From positions 310,001 to 374,000 of the forward strand of contig NZ_JAEUAW010000004.1 of NCBI RefSeq assembly GCF_019511665.1: a DNA stretch of 64,000 nt, in the 5' to 3' direction. This stretch comes from Microbacterium jejuense (lineage in GTDB: Bacteria > Actinomycetota > Actinomycetes > Actinomycetales > Microbacteriaceae). Under the pieces are notes generated by a model. That model had not been told where the DNA came from. It did no database searches and saw only the letters and a list, made by a program, of their open reading frames with translations. How positions within the stretch are numbered: position 1 is the stretch's first letter; each line of letters begins with the position of its first letter. Shown piece after piece: positions 26,292 through 34,902 of the stretch. The translations under genes were made by a program, and so were the position numbers.

Positions 26292-26983
26292 ACCCGGACC
26301 ACTCGCGATTCGCGGACTGGGACGCCGCCTATGTGATGGGGGCGCTGAGCGCGGCCGAGCGCCGCCTCTATGAGGAGCATCTGGACGGATGCCGGCTGTG
26401 CCGTGACGCGCTCGCCGACCTGGCGCCGACGCTCGGCCTCCTCGCCCGCGTGTCGCCCGACCGGGCGGAGGCGCTGCTGGACGCCGGCGGACAGCCCGGA
26501 CCGGATCCAGCGGCACGGGCACGGCTGGTCTCCGTCGGGGGACGTGTGAGCCGCCGTCGGCGTGTCGCCGTCTGGGCGGGCGTGCTGGCCGCAGCGGCGG
26601 CGGTCGCGGTCGTGGCGGCGTTCGGGATCGCGACCGCCGTGGCCCCGGCGGTGCGTCCGGCCGAGACCGTCGCGCTGCAGCCTGTCACCGACGTCCCGCT
26701 CACCGCGACGGTGCAGCTCACCGACGTCGCGTGGGGTACGCGCATCGACATGAGGTGCGAGTACGGGACGAGCGGCGACCCGTACGCGCCCGAGCAGGAG
26801 TGGCCGTACGTGCTGGTGGTCACATCGACGGATGGGACGACCAGCGAGCTGTCGTCGTGGCGCGCCGGCCCGGGATCGACGGCACGGCTCCAGGCGGGCA
26901 CGGCGTGGGACTCGGACGAGATCGCATCGATCGAGGTCCGCGCGATGGCGGACGGGAAGGTGCTGCTGCGAGGCACGCCCTAG
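26288..26983 (+). CDS. Zinc-binding membrane anti-sigma factor
   Basis: 231 aa. The N-terminal anti-sigma domain carries the H-x3-C-x2-C zinc motif (HLDGCRLC, residues about 36-43). A single transmembrane helix spans about 95-118, and an RskA-like extracytoplasmic domain of about 110 residues follows. It would sequester the preceding sigma factor until a surface signal triggers its loss. ATGA overlap with the sigma gene; its TAG stop lies inside the TAGGCT promoter element of the next gene. Confidence 0.88.
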   Translation: MNPDHSRFADWDAAYVMGALSAAERRLYEEHLDGCRLCRDALADLAPTLGLLARVSPDRAEALLDAGGQPGPDPAARARLVSVGGRVSRRRRVAVWAGVLAAAAAVAVVAAFGIATAVAPAVRPAETVALQPVTDVPLTATVQLTDVAWGTRIDMRCEYGTSGDPYAPEQEWPYVLVVTSTDGTTSELSSWRAGPGSTARLQAGTAWDSDEIASIEVRAMADGKVLLRGTP

Positions 26984-26992
26984 GCTGAGCGG

Positions 26993-27544
26993 ATGCCTCG
27001 CCTCGTCGCCGTCTGCGCCGTCAGACAGCTCCGTCCCGACCCCGGCGCCGTCGGCGTCACCGCCATCGACAAGGGTCCGCTCGACGGACCTGTGCGCGTC
27101 GGCGCCTACGGCGTGTACGCCGACGTGCAGGCCGATCGCAAGCATCACGGTGGGCTCGACAAGGCGCTGTACGCGTACGCGGAGGAGGACGCAGCCTTCT
27201 GGGAGTCTGAACTCGGCCGCGAGCTGCCGCCCGGATGGTTCGGCGAGAATCTGCGCGTCGAGGGGCTGGATGTGAACACCGCGCGGATCGGGGAGCGGTG
27301 GCGGATCGGCCAACGCGTCGAGGTCGAGGTGACGATGCCGCGCACGCCGTGCCAGACCTTCGCCCGCTGGGTGGGCGGAGACGATGCTCGAGGGTGGGTC
27401 AAGCGGTTCTCGAACGAGCGCAGGCTCGGTCCCTACCTCCGCGTGGTGCAGAGCGGGCGGGTGCAGGCCGGCGACGAGATCGTCGTCGTGCACCGGCCCG
27501 CGGACGCACCGGGGCTGCTCGATCGCTACGTGGATCCCGAGTAG
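26993..27544 (+). CDS. MOSC domain protein (YiiM-like)
   Basis: 183 aa beta-rich MOSC domain, found in molybdenum-cofactor sulfurases and in YiiM-type reductases that process N-hydroxylated compounds. The conserved cysteine is C120 in PRTPCQTF; KHHGGLDKALYAYA is the family N-terminal signature. Start at ATG 26993 with TAGGCT exactly 6 nt upstream, so a leaderless transcript separate from the anti-sigma operon. Confidence 0.85.
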   Translation: MPRLVAVCAVRQLRPDPGAVGVTAIDKGPLDGPVRVGAYGVYADVQADRKHHGGLDKALYAYAEEDAAFWESELGRELPPGWFGENLRVEGLDVNTARIGERWRIGQRVEVEVTMPRTPCQTFARWVGGDDARGWVKRFSNERRLGPYLRVVQSGRVQAGDEIVVVHRPADAPGLLDRYVDPE

Positions 27545-27580
27545 GGCCGCGGCCGCGCAGGGGCGCACCGGGCGAGACGA

Positions 27581-27628
27581 CGGATGCCCCGGCCCGGGCC
27601 CACGAGGGACCTGGGACCGGGGCATCCG
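27581..27628. terminator. Bidirectional hairpin between MOSC gene and fbaA
   Basis: 12-bp perfect outer stem CGGATGCCCCGG/CCGGGGCATCCG with further inner pairing, placed between convergent genes. Contains the GGATGCC heptamer on one arm and its complement on the other. Confidence 0.7.
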
Positions 27629-27640
27629 ATCGCTTGCGGG

Positions 27641-28672
27641 TTACGCGGCGAGGCTCTTGCCCGCGGAACCGAGCTGCTGCGTGGCCTCGACCACACGGGC
27701 GGCCATGGCGGACTCGGCGAGCTTGCCCCACGCGCGCGGGTCGTACGCCTTCTTGTTGCCCACCTCGCCGTCGACCTTCAGCACGCCGTCGTAGTTCTGG
27801 AACATGAAGCCCGCGACCGAGCGCGTGAAGGCGTACTGCGTGTCGGTGTCGATGTTCATCTTGACGACGCCGTTGGCGACCGCGAGGGCGATCTCTTCGT
27901 CGGTCGAGCCGCTGCCGCCGTGGAACACGAGGTCCAGCGGCTTCGGGCCGGTGCCGAAGCGCGACGCGATGCCCTCCTGGATCTCGCCGAGGAGCTCGGG
28001 CTTGAGCTTGACGTTGCCCGGCTTGTAGACGCCGTGGACGTTCCCGAAGGTGAGGGCGGCGATGTAGCGGCCCTGGTCGCCCAGGCCCAGCGCCTCGACG
28101 AACTGCGCGACGTCGCCGGTGGTGGTGTAGAGCGCGTCGTTGGTGCCCTCGTGCTTGACGCCGTCCTCCTCGCCGCCGACGACGCCGATCTCGACCTCGA
28201 GGATCGCGTTGATCGCCTTCATGCGGGGGAGCAGCTCCTTGGCGATCTCGATGTTCTCAGCGAGCGGCACCGCCGAGCCGTCCCACATGTGGGACTGGAA
28301 GATGGGGTTGCCGCCTTCGGCAACGACCTGCTCGGACGCCTTGATGAGCGGCAGCACGAAGTCCTCGAGTGCGGGCTTCGGGCAGTGGTCGGTGTGCAGC
28401 GCGACCGTGATGGGGTAGTTCTTGGCGACCTCGTGGACGAAGGCCGCGAACGCGAGCGCTCCGGTCGCACGGCCCTTGACGGAGTGCCCGGCGAAGTAGT
28501 CGGCGCCGCCCGTCGTGACCTGGATGATGCCGTCGGAGCCGGCTTCGGTGAGGCCCTGCAGGACGGCGTTGACCGACTGCGAGCTGGCGGCGTTGATGGC
28601 GGGATACGCGAAGCCACCGGCCTTCGCGCGGTCCAGCATGTCGGCGTACTGCTCGGGGGTGGCGACGGGCAT
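27641..28672 (-). CDS. fbaA: Fructose-bisphosphate aldolase class II
   Basis: 343 aa zinc aldolase of glycolysis and gluconeogenesis, cleaving or forming fructose-1,6-bisphosphate. Signatures: ALHTDHCPKPALEDFV (catalytic Asp and zinc His), the SHMWDGSAVPL segment, and VFHGGSGSTDEE. AAAGGGAG precedes the ATG by about 6 nt; TAGGAT on the minus strand (28713-28708) is a likely -10. Divergent from glpX. Confidence 0.95.
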   Translation of the reverse strand: MPVATPEQYADMLDRAKAGGFAYPAINAASSQSVNAVLQGLTEAGSDGIIQVTTGGADYFAGHSVKGRATGALAFAAFVHEVAKNYPITVALHTDHCPKPALEDFVLPLIKASEQVVAEGGNPIFQSHMWDGSAVPLAENIEIAKELLPRMKAINAILEVEIGVVGGEEDGVKHEGTNDALYTTTGDVAQFVEALGLGDQGRYIAALTFGNVHGVYKPGNVKLKPELLGEIQEGIASRFGTGPKPLDLVFHGGSGSTDEEIALAVANGVVKMNIDTDTQYAFTRSVAGFMFQNYDGVLKVDGEVGNKKAYDPRAWGKLAESAMAARVVEATQQLGSAGKSLAA

Positions 28673-28862
28673 GAGTGCTCCCTTTAGTAGATGCGGGTCA
28701 CGAAGAATCCTACCGAAGGCGGATTTCGTGAGTCGGATGCCGGCGGCCCGGGCTCGTCCGGGAAAACCGCGTCCCTGACGCTCGTGAAAGAAAAGCGATT
28801 CCTTCGTGTCCAGCCGGCCGAAAGTCCAGGAGAAGGCACGGGAGCCTGGCTAGGCTGACCGC
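28673..28862. promoter_or_regulatory. Divergent fbaA/glpX intergenic region
   Basis: 190 nt holding the fbaA promoter (minus-strand TAGGAT, about 35 nt before its start) and the glpX promoter (TAGGCT 28851-28856, 6 nt before ATG). Between them lies a GC hairpin (CGGGCTCGTCCGG) and an AT-richer patch (GAAAGAAAAGCGATT). No clear palindromic operator seen. Confidence 0.5.
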
Positions 28863-29852
28863 ATGGTGAGCCTGACCGCGGATATGAGTCCTCTGCACCC
28901 CGACCGTAACCTCGCGCTGGAACTGGTGCGTGCGACCGAAGCCGCGGCGATCCGCGCGGTGCCGTTCATCGGACGCGGTGCCAAGGAGGCGGCGGACGGC
29001 GCCGCCGTCGACGCGATGCGGGCGTTCTTCACGACCGTCAACTTCGACGGCACCATCGTCATCGGCGAGGGCGAGAAGGACGAGGCTCCGATGCTCTACA
29101 ACGGGGAGCGCGTCGGCAACGGCCGCGGGCCCCGGGCAGACGTCGCCGTCGACCCGATCGACGGCACCTCGCTGACTGCGGCCGGGCGCAACAACGCGCT
29201 GTCGGTGATCGCCGTCTCCGACCACGGCACGATGCTCGACGCGTCGAGCGTGTTCTACATGGACAAGCTGGTCACCGGCCCCGCCGGCGTCGGCGTCGTC
29301 GACATCCGCCTGCCGATCGGAGAGAACATCCGCCTGCTGGCCAAGGCGCTCGGCAAGCCGGTCGACGAGATCGTGGTGTCGGTGCTGCACCGTCCGCGCC
29401 ACGAGCAGCTCATCGACGAGATCCGCGCCGCCGGCGCCGGTACGCGGCTCATGAGCGACGGCGATGTCGCCGGCGGCATCAACGCCGCTCGGCACAACGC
29501 CCGCACCGACATGTGCGTCGGCATCGGCGGAAGCCCCGAGGGCATCGTGACCGCATGTGCCATCAAGGCGCTCGGCGGACACATCCAGGGCCGGCTGTGG
29601 GCGCGCGACGACGACGAGAAGCAGCGCGGACGGGACGCCGGCCTCAAGCTCGACGGCTACGTGTACGAGGCGGATGAGCTCGTCAAGGGCAACAACACGA
29701 TCTTCGTCGCGACGGGCGTGACGGACGGCGCGCTCGTCGCGGGGGTGCGTCGCGAAGGCGGCTACGTCTATACCGAGAGCGTCGTGCTGCGCGGCGCTTC
29801 GGGCACGCTGCGCCGCATCTCGTCGGAGCACCTCGTCTCCAAATGGCTGTGA
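28863..29852 (+). CDS. glpX: Fructose-1,6-bisphosphatase class II
   Basis: 329 aa gluconeogenic phosphatase. Metal and substrate motifs: IGEGEKDEAPMLYNGE, VDPIDGTSLTAAGR, DGDVAGGINAA and SPEGIVTACA. ATG 28863 is chosen because TAGGCT ends 6 nt upstream (leaderless); an in-frame ATG at 28884 is the alternative. Divergent from fbaA, which catalyses the neighbouring step. Confidence 0.95.
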   Translation: MVSLTADMSPLHPDRNLALELVRATEAAAIRAVPFIGRGAKEAADGAAVDAMRAFFTTVNFDGTIVIGEGEKDEAPMLYNGERVGNGRGPRADVAVDPIDGTSLTAAGRNNALSVIAVSDHGTMLDASSVFYMDKLVTGPAGVGVVDIRLPIGENIRLLAKALGKPVDEIVVSVLHRPRHEQLIDEIRAAGAGTRLMSDGDVAGGINAARHNARTDMCVGIGGSPEGIVTACAIKALGGHIQGRLWARDDDEKQRGRDAGLKLDGYVYEADELVKGNNTIFVATGVTDGALVAGVRREGGYVYTESVVLRGASGTLRRISSEHLVSKWL

Positions 29853-29941
29853 CGCGGCTTGCGTGACCGTTGTGACTCAAGTGACCGGTGATGCTCCTGT
29901 GACTGTTTCGTGACCTGAGCGGCAGAGAACTCTGGCAGAAT
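29849..29941 (+). promoter_or_regulatory. GTGAC direct-repeat array and promoter of the 70-aa membrane gene
   Basis: GTGAC occurs at 29849, 29863, 29872, 29881, 29899 and 29910; four of these fall on one 9-nt register (29863, 29872, 29881, 29899). A -10-like CAGAAT lies at 29936-29941. GTNAC-N4-GTNAC spacing resembles sites of OmpR-family regulators such as MtrA. Binding is inference. Confidence 0.45.
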
Positions 29942-29993
29942 CGACCTGGTGTCGAGGGGGACACGAAGGTGTTCCTGACGCAAGGAGTTGACG

Positions 29994-30206
29994 ATGTCTG
30001 CGCAGTCCGGTGACTCGTCGCAGCCCCAGACGGGCGCGCATGCCGTGGTCGCGAACGCGATCGATCCCGCTCGTCGACCGGACGTCCTGCTACGCGTGCG
30101 ACGGGACGAGGGCCACGAGATCAGCGCGTGGTGGATGATCGGCGCGTTCGTCGGCGTCTCGGCGGCCGTCATCCTGCTGCTGAGCTTCGTTCCCGGCGGC
30201 GCCTGA
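29994..30206 (+). CDS. Small C-terminally anchored membrane protein, 70 aa
   Basis: AAGGAG (29982-29987) sits 6 nt before the ATG. A polar N-terminal half includes ARRPDVLLRVRRDEGHE; one transmembrane helix occupies residues about 47-66. No function recognised. Preceded by a striking GTGAC repeat array, which suggests active regulation of this small gene. Confidence 0.7.
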   Translation: MSAQSGDSSQPQTGAHAVVANAIDPARRPDVLLRVRRDEGHEISAWWMIGAFVGVSAAVILLLSFVPGGA

Positions 30207-30227
30207 GCCTCGTCGTCGCCCCGGGGC

Positions 30228-31556
30228 TCAATCTCGGGAGGACGCGATGCGCGTGCGCACGTCGCCGAGTTCGGCCTCCGCGGCCCGCGGCTCCGCATCC
30301 GGAGCGGTCGTCGGCGACTCGAGCCCTGGCAGCGTCTCGTCGAGCATCTCGGGTGCGGTGAGCCGTCGGGGACTCTTCTCGATCGTCGCGGGTTCGGCCA
30401 CGGCGTCGAGCTTGGTCGCGTCGATGCCGGGGAACTTCCGCGCACTCACGAGCACGCGGGTCTCGAGCGAGCCCGCGAAGCGGTTGTAGCTGTCGACGGT
30501 GCGCTCGATCGCGCGGCGCAGATCGTCGGCGTGCGAGGCGAGCGAACCCAGGCGCTCGTAGAGCTGATTGCCGAGGTCGAACAGGGCCCGCGCCTCTTGC
30601 GACACGTCCTGCTGCGTCCACGTGTAAGCGACGGTCTTGAGCACCGCCCACAGGTTGACCGGCGACGCGAGCGCGACGCGCCTGCCGAAGGCGTAGTCGA
30701 GCAGGGCGGGGTCCTCTCCGAGAGCGGCGGCCAGCAGCGACTCGCTCGGCACGAAGCACACCACGAACTCGGGGCTCGACGAGAGCCCGGCCCAGTAGGT
30801 CTTGCGCGCGAGCGCGTCGACGTGGGCGCGCACCGCCTTGACGTGCTTGTCGAGCAGGCTCTGACGGCGCGCGGCTTCCGCCCCCTGCGCGGTCACGGGG
30901 ATGGCGCTCGCCTCGAGGAACGCGTCGAGCGGGACCTTGGCGTCGACGGCGATCGCCTTGTCGCCGGGAAGGCGGATCACCATGTCGGGCCGGCCGGCTC
31001 CGGCATCCGTCGTGATGGAGGTCTGCAGGTCGAAGTCGACGTGGCGCGTGAGCCCCGCCGCCTCGACGACACGGCGCAGCTGCGTCTCGCCCCACACTCC
31101 GCGCGTGCTGCCCGAGCGGAGTGCGCTCGCGAGCGACTCGGTCGTCGCCCGCAGCGCCTCGTCGGACTCGTGCGCACGCCGCAGCTGCTCGGCGAGCGTG
31201 CCGAACTGCGTGTGCCGATCGCGCTCGAGGTCGTCGACCTTGGCGTGCATCGCGGCGAGGGTCTCTTGCACCGGCGCCAGAGCCCGCAGCACGGACTGCT
31301 CGCGGCGCTCCCGCTCCTCGCGGGCGGCCTGGTCGTGGCGCGCCTGCCCCGCGAGCTCGCGGTACAGCAGCAGCTGGTGGTCGAGCTGGGCCTGGACGCC
31401 CTGACGTGCCGCCTCGGAGGCCGCCAGCCGCGCGGTGAGCTCGGCGTGGTCGCGCGCGCCGCGCGCGGCTCCGCGGGCGAGGCCCATCGCCCATCCGGCG
31501 ATCGCGCCCAGCACGAGGGCGACGATCACCACGACACTGATCACGACGGCATCCAT
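30228..31556 (-). CDS. rmuC: RmuC family DNA recombination protein
   Basis: 442 aa. N-terminal transmembrane helix (about 4-25), coiled coil (about 35-125), then the PD-(D/E)xK-like RmuC domain (about 150-350: RGVWGETQLRRVVEAAGL, GRPDMVIRLPGDKAIAVDAKVP, YWAGLSSSPEFVVCFVP). E. coli RmuC limits recombination at inverted repeats. ATG 31556 is chosen because the following residues are the predicted membrane anchor; upstream in-frame codons are low-quality. Confidence 0.88.
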   Translation of the reverse strand: MDAVVISVVVIVALVLGAIAGWAMGLARGAARGARDHAELTARLAASEAARQGVQAQLDHQLLLYRELAGQARHDQAAREERERREQSVLRALAPVQETLAAMHAKVDDLERDRHTQFGTLAEQLRRAHESDEALRATTESLASALRSGSTRGVWGETQLRRVVEAAGLTRHVDFDLQTSITTDAGAGRPDMVIRLPGDKAIAVDAKVPLDAFLEASAIPVTAQGAEAARRQSLLDKHVKAVRAHVDALARKTYWAGLSSSPEFVVCFVPSESLLAAALGEDPALLDYAFGRRVALASPVNLWAVLKTVAYTWTQQDVSQEARALFDLGNQLYERLGSLASHADDLRRAIERTVDSYNRFAGSLETRVLVSARKFPGIDATKLDAVAEPATIEKSPRRLTAPEMLDETLPGLESPTTAPDAEPRAAEAELGDVRTRIASSRD

Positions 31557-31612
31557 GCCCACATCGTGCCCCGGGGCTCCGACATCGCCGCGGCGGCGGG
31601 CCGCGGCATCCC

Positions 31613-32215
31613 TCACGCGACGGCGAACGAGACGGCCGGCGCGTCCGCCGACGCCAGCTGCGACACGCGCACGCCGACAGCCTCGGCGAGCTCGTCGATC
31701 GAGCCCGCCCCGACGCGGCGGGCGGCGTCGATCATGACGTGCGCGCACGCCAGCGCGTCGGCGGTGGCGTTGTGGTGCGGGAAGTCGGCGAACCCGGCCT
31801 CGGCGGCGACGAACGGCAGCCGGTACGACTCGAGGCGGTACACCCTGCGCGCGACCTGCAGGCTGCACGCGTAGCGGTAGGCGGGGAAGTCGTCGCCGGT
31901 CGCGTCGCACGCGCGCTTGATGACCGCCATGTCGAACCCGGCGTTGTGCGCCACGAGCACGTCGTCACCGGTGAACGCGACGAGGTCCGCGAGCTGGTCG
32001 CTCCAGCCCGGGGCGCCCACGACGTCCTCGGGCTGGATGCCGTGGATGCGCACGTTGAGCTCGAAGAAGACGTCGTGGCCCGCGGGCGGCCGGATGAGCC
32101 AGCCGGTCTGGTCGACGATCTCGCCGTCGCGGACGCGGACGAGCCCGACCGCGCATGCCGACGCGTTGCTGGAGTTCGCCGTCTCGAAGTCGATCGCGGT
32201 GAAGTCCAGTGCCAC
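31613..32215 (-). CDS. DEDDh 3'-5' exonuclease (DNA polymerase III epsilon-like)
   Basis: 200 aa. Exonuclease motifs: ExoI IDFETAN with D-x-E, ExoII AHNAGFD, ExoIII HHNATADAL. Likely acts in DNA repair or proofreading; a stand-alone exonuclease rather than the replicase subunit cannot be excluded. GTG 32215 is chosen: GAGTCT lies 6 nt upstream and GGAGG abuts the start. 56 nt upstream of rmuC on the same strand. Confidence 0.88.
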   Translation of the reverse strand: MALDFTAIDFETANSSNASACAVGLVRVRDGEIVDQTGWLIRPPAGHDVFFELNVRIHGIQPEDVVGAPGWSDQLADLVAFTGDDVLVAHNAGFDMAVIKRACDATGDDFPAYRYACSLQVARRVYRLESYRLPFVAAEAGFADFPHHNATADALACAHVMIDAARRVGAGSIDELAEAVGVRVSQLASADAPAVSFAVA

Positions 32216-32291
32216 GCCTCCAGACTCACCCGGCCGCGCCGCATCCGGCAGAAGGCGCGCCGGGAGCGGCACGCGGTCATAGGGTCGGAGC

Positions 32292-33065
32292 ATGGCCAGT
32301 CGCGAAGAGATGTCGCTGTCGTTCGGTTCCGCCGCAGGTGCCTATCAGTCGGGTCGCCCCGACTACCCGCGCGAAGCCGTGGACTGGATGCTGGAGCCCG
32401 TCCGCGAGCACGACCGGGCGCTGCGGGTCGCCGACGTCGGCGCCGGCACCGGCAAGCTCACGCGCACGATCGTCGAGGCGGGCGCCGAGGTCGTCGCGAT
32501 CGACCCGGACTCCGACATGCTGACCGCGCTGCGCGAGAACGTCCACGGCGTGCCCACCTTCGTGGGGACGGCCGAGCGGATGCCGCTTCCCGACGCATCC
32601 GTCGACGCGGTGCTGCTGGGCCAGGCGTGGCACTGGGTCGATGTCGCCGCGGCGTCGGCCGAAGCGGGACGCGTCCTGCGCGCGGGAGGCGTGCTGGGCC
32701 TCGTGTGGAACATCCGCGACGAGTCCGACCCGTGGGTGGCCCGGCTGACGGCGGCCATGCACGGGAGCCACGCCGAGGAGATGCTCGCCGGCGACGGGCC
32801 GCGCGTCGCCGCCCCGTTCGGAGGCCTCGACGAGCGGCGGTGGGCCTGGACCCGCACGCTCACGCGATCCGCGCTGCTGGACATGGTGGCATCCCGCAGC
32901 TACATCATCACCGCGACGGAGGCCGAGCGCGCGGAGATCCTCGCGAGCGTCGGAGACCTGTTCGACGAGCGCCGCCGCACCGAGGCCGCGACGACCGGCG
33001 CCGACGGAGCCGAGACGATCACGCTGCCGTACCTGACGCGCGCGTACCGCGCCATCCGCCCCTGA
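32292..33065 (+). CDS. Class I SAM-dependent methyltransferase
   Basis: 257 aa. Begins FGSAAGAYQSGRPDYP, a pattern of the Methyltransf_11/UbiE-like group; SAM motif I is VADVGAGTGKLTR near residues 41-53, and motif II is an acidic AIDPDSDML. Substrate unknown. TAGGGT (32280-32285) ends 6 nt before the ATG (leaderless). Confidence 0.88.
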   Translation: MASREEMSLSFGSAAGAYQSGRPDYPREAVDWMLEPVREHDRALRVADVGAGTGKLTRTIVEAGAEVVAIDPDSDMLTALRENVHGVPTFVGTAERMPLPDASVDAVLLGQAWHWVDVAAASAEAGRVLRAGGVLGLVWNIRDESDPWVARLTAAMHGSHAEEMLAGDGPRVAAPFGGLDERRWAWTRTLTRSALLDMVASRSYIITATEAERAEILASVGDLFDERRRTEAATTGADGAETITLPYLTRAYRAIRP

Positions 33066-33116
33066 CCGAGCCGCGCGGCCGGGCGCGGCATCCCGCCCCA
33101 ACTAGACTGGGTGCCC

Positions 33117-34190
33117 GTGGCTCTCACCATCGGAATCGTCGGACTCCCGAACGTCGGCAAGTCGACCCTCTTCAACGCCCTGACCAAGAACCAGGTGCTC
33201 GCGGCGAACTACCCGTTCGCGACGATCGAGCCCAACATCGGCGTGGTCAACCTGCCCGACCCGCGGCTCGACAAGCTCGCCGAGATCTTCGGTTCCGAGC
33301 GCATCCTGCCGGCCGCCGTGTCGTTCGTCGACATCGCCGGCATCGTGCGCGGCGCCTCCGAGGGTGAGGGGCTCGGCAACAAGTTCCTCGCCAACATCCG
33401 CGAGGCCGACGCGATCGCGCAGGTGGTGCGAGGCTTCGCCGACGATGACGTCGTGCACGTCGAGGGCACCGTGAACCCGCAGAACGACATGGAGACCATC
33501 AACGCCGAGCTGCAGCTGGCCGACCTCGAGACGCTCGAGAAGGCCATCACGCGGTACGAGAAGGAGGTGCGCGGCAAGAAGCTCGATCCCGCGGTGCTCC
33601 AGACCGCGATCGACGCGCGCGACGCGCTGCAGCGCGGCGAGCTGCTGTCGGCCTCGAAGATCGACCTCGCCCCGATCAAGGAGCTGGGCCTGCTTACCGC
33701 GAAGCCGTTCATCTTCGTCTTCAACGTCGACGAGAGCGTTCTGACGGATGCCGCGCGCAAGGCGGAGCTCGAGGCCCTGGTCGCCCCCGCGAAGGCCGTC
33801 TTCCTCGACGCGAAAATCGAGTCCGAGCTCATCGACCTCGATCCCGAGGACGCCGCCGAGCTGCTGGCGTCGACAGGTCAGGACGAGTCCGGCCTCGACC
33901 AGCTCGCCCGCATCGGCTTCGACACGCTGGGCCTGCAGACCTACCTCACCGCGGGCCCCAAGGAGGCCCGCGCGTGGACCATCGGCAAGGGCTGGAAGGC
34001 CCCGCAGGCGGCCGGCGTCATCCACACCGACTTCGAGAAGGGCTTCATCAAGGCGGAGGTCATCTCGTTCGACGACCTCGTCGAGACCGGGTCCGTGGTC
34101 GAGGCCCGCGCGAAAGGCAAGGCGCGCCTGGAGGGCAAGGACTACGTCATGCAGGACGGCGACGTGGTGGAGTTCCGCTTCAACGTCTAG
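33117..34190 (+). CDS. ychF: Redox-regulated ATPase/GTPase YchF (Obg family)
   Basis: 357 aa from GTG 33117 (TAGACT 33103-33108 is 8 nt upstream); GTG 33111 would add two residues but lies too close to the promoter element. P-loop GLPNVGKSTLFN (residues about 8-19), switch region ATIEPN, DIAGIVRGAS in place of the usual DxPG, then coiled-coil and TGS domains. Ribosome-associated ATPase linked to stress responses in other bacteria. Confidence 0.95.
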   Translation: MALTIGIVGLPNVGKSTLFNALTKNQVLAANYPFATIEPNIGVVNLPDPRLDKLAEIFGSERILPAAVSFVDIAGIVRGASEGEGLGNKFLANIREADAIAQVVRGFADDDVVHVEGTVNPQNDMETINAELQLADLETLEKAITRYEKEVRGKKLDPAVLQTAIDARDALQRGELLSASKIDLAPIKELGLLTAKPFIFVFNVDESVLTDAARKAELEALVAPAKAVFLDAKIESELIDLDPEDAAELLASTGQDESGLDQLARIGFDTLGLQTYLTAGPKEARAWTIGKGWKAPQAAGVIHTDFEKGFIKAEVISFDDLVETGSVVEARAKGKARLEGKDYVMQDGDVVEFRFNV

Positions 34191-34198
34191 GCCGCGCC

Positions 34199-34756
34199 TC
34201 AGCGAGGGGTCGGGTCCGGACGCGAGTAGGTCAGGGCGAGGTTGCCCTTCGGAAACGACCTGACGTCGATCAGCTTCAGCCGCGTGAGCCGGGTGAACAG
34301 CGGGCTGCCCCCGCCGTGCGCGAAGGGGCCGACCAGCAGGTGGTACTCGTCCACGAGGTCCGCGCGGACGAGCGCCTGGGCGAACCGCACGCCGCCGTGC
34401 GCGAGGATCGGGCCGCCGTCCTGCGCCTTCAACCTCGCGACCTCGGTGGCGAGATCCCCGGAGCAGACGGTCGTCGTCTCCCACGGGGTGTCGATCGGCG
34501 AGCGGGAGAAGACGACCTTCGGGATCGAGTTCATCGCGTCGGCCTCGGGTCCCTCCTGGAACGGCCAGTACCCGGCCATGTCGCGATAGGTGCGGGCGCC
34601 CATCGCGTGGACACCCGCCGAGCCGAGCACCGTGGCCATGTGCGCCACGAACTCCTCGTCCTCGTCGTACTCGAAGAAGAAGTCGTCGCGTACGCCGGCG
34701 GGCGCTGCGGCGTACCCGTCGAGGGAGAGGCTCTGTCGGAGGACCAGCGGGCGCAT
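34199..34756 (-). CDS. Dihydrofolate reductase-fold protein (RibD C-terminal-like)
   Basis: 185 aa. Starts RPLVLRQSLSLDGYAAAP, the signature of the YyaP/YwjB-type reductase family, and contains GARTYRDMAGYW and ILAHGGVRFAQAL (NADPH-binding). Probably an NADPH-dependent reductase of unknown substrate; not the housekeeping DHFR. ATG 34756 has GGGAG 6 nt upstream. Convergent with ychF, 8 nt apart. Confidence 0.85.
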   Translation of the reverse strand: MRPLVLRQSLSLDGYAAAPAGVRDDFFFEYDEDEEFVAHMATVLGSAGVHAMGARTYRDMAGYWPFQEGPEADAMNSIPKVVFSRSPIDTPWETTTVCSGDLATEVARLKAQDGGPILAHGGVRFAQALVRADLVDEYHLLVGPFAHGGGSPLFTRLTRLKLIDVRSFPKGNLALTYSRPDPTPR

Positions 34757-34902
34757 GACGACTCCCACGGTACCCAGCCCCGTCCCCTCCGTCGATGCCG
34801 TGTCGTCCGCGGGGCCCTCAATAGAATGGAGCCCAGGGCGGGCGCGTCCGCTCGGCCTGCCGTGCGCGTCCTGTCCGCCTTCGACCCACGAGAGGAAACA
34901 CC

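Noticed and set aside
29994-30206. Start at TTG 29988 for the 70-aa protein.
   Set aside because: The ATG at 29994 has AAGGAG at the right spacing, whereas TTG 29988 overlaps that site.
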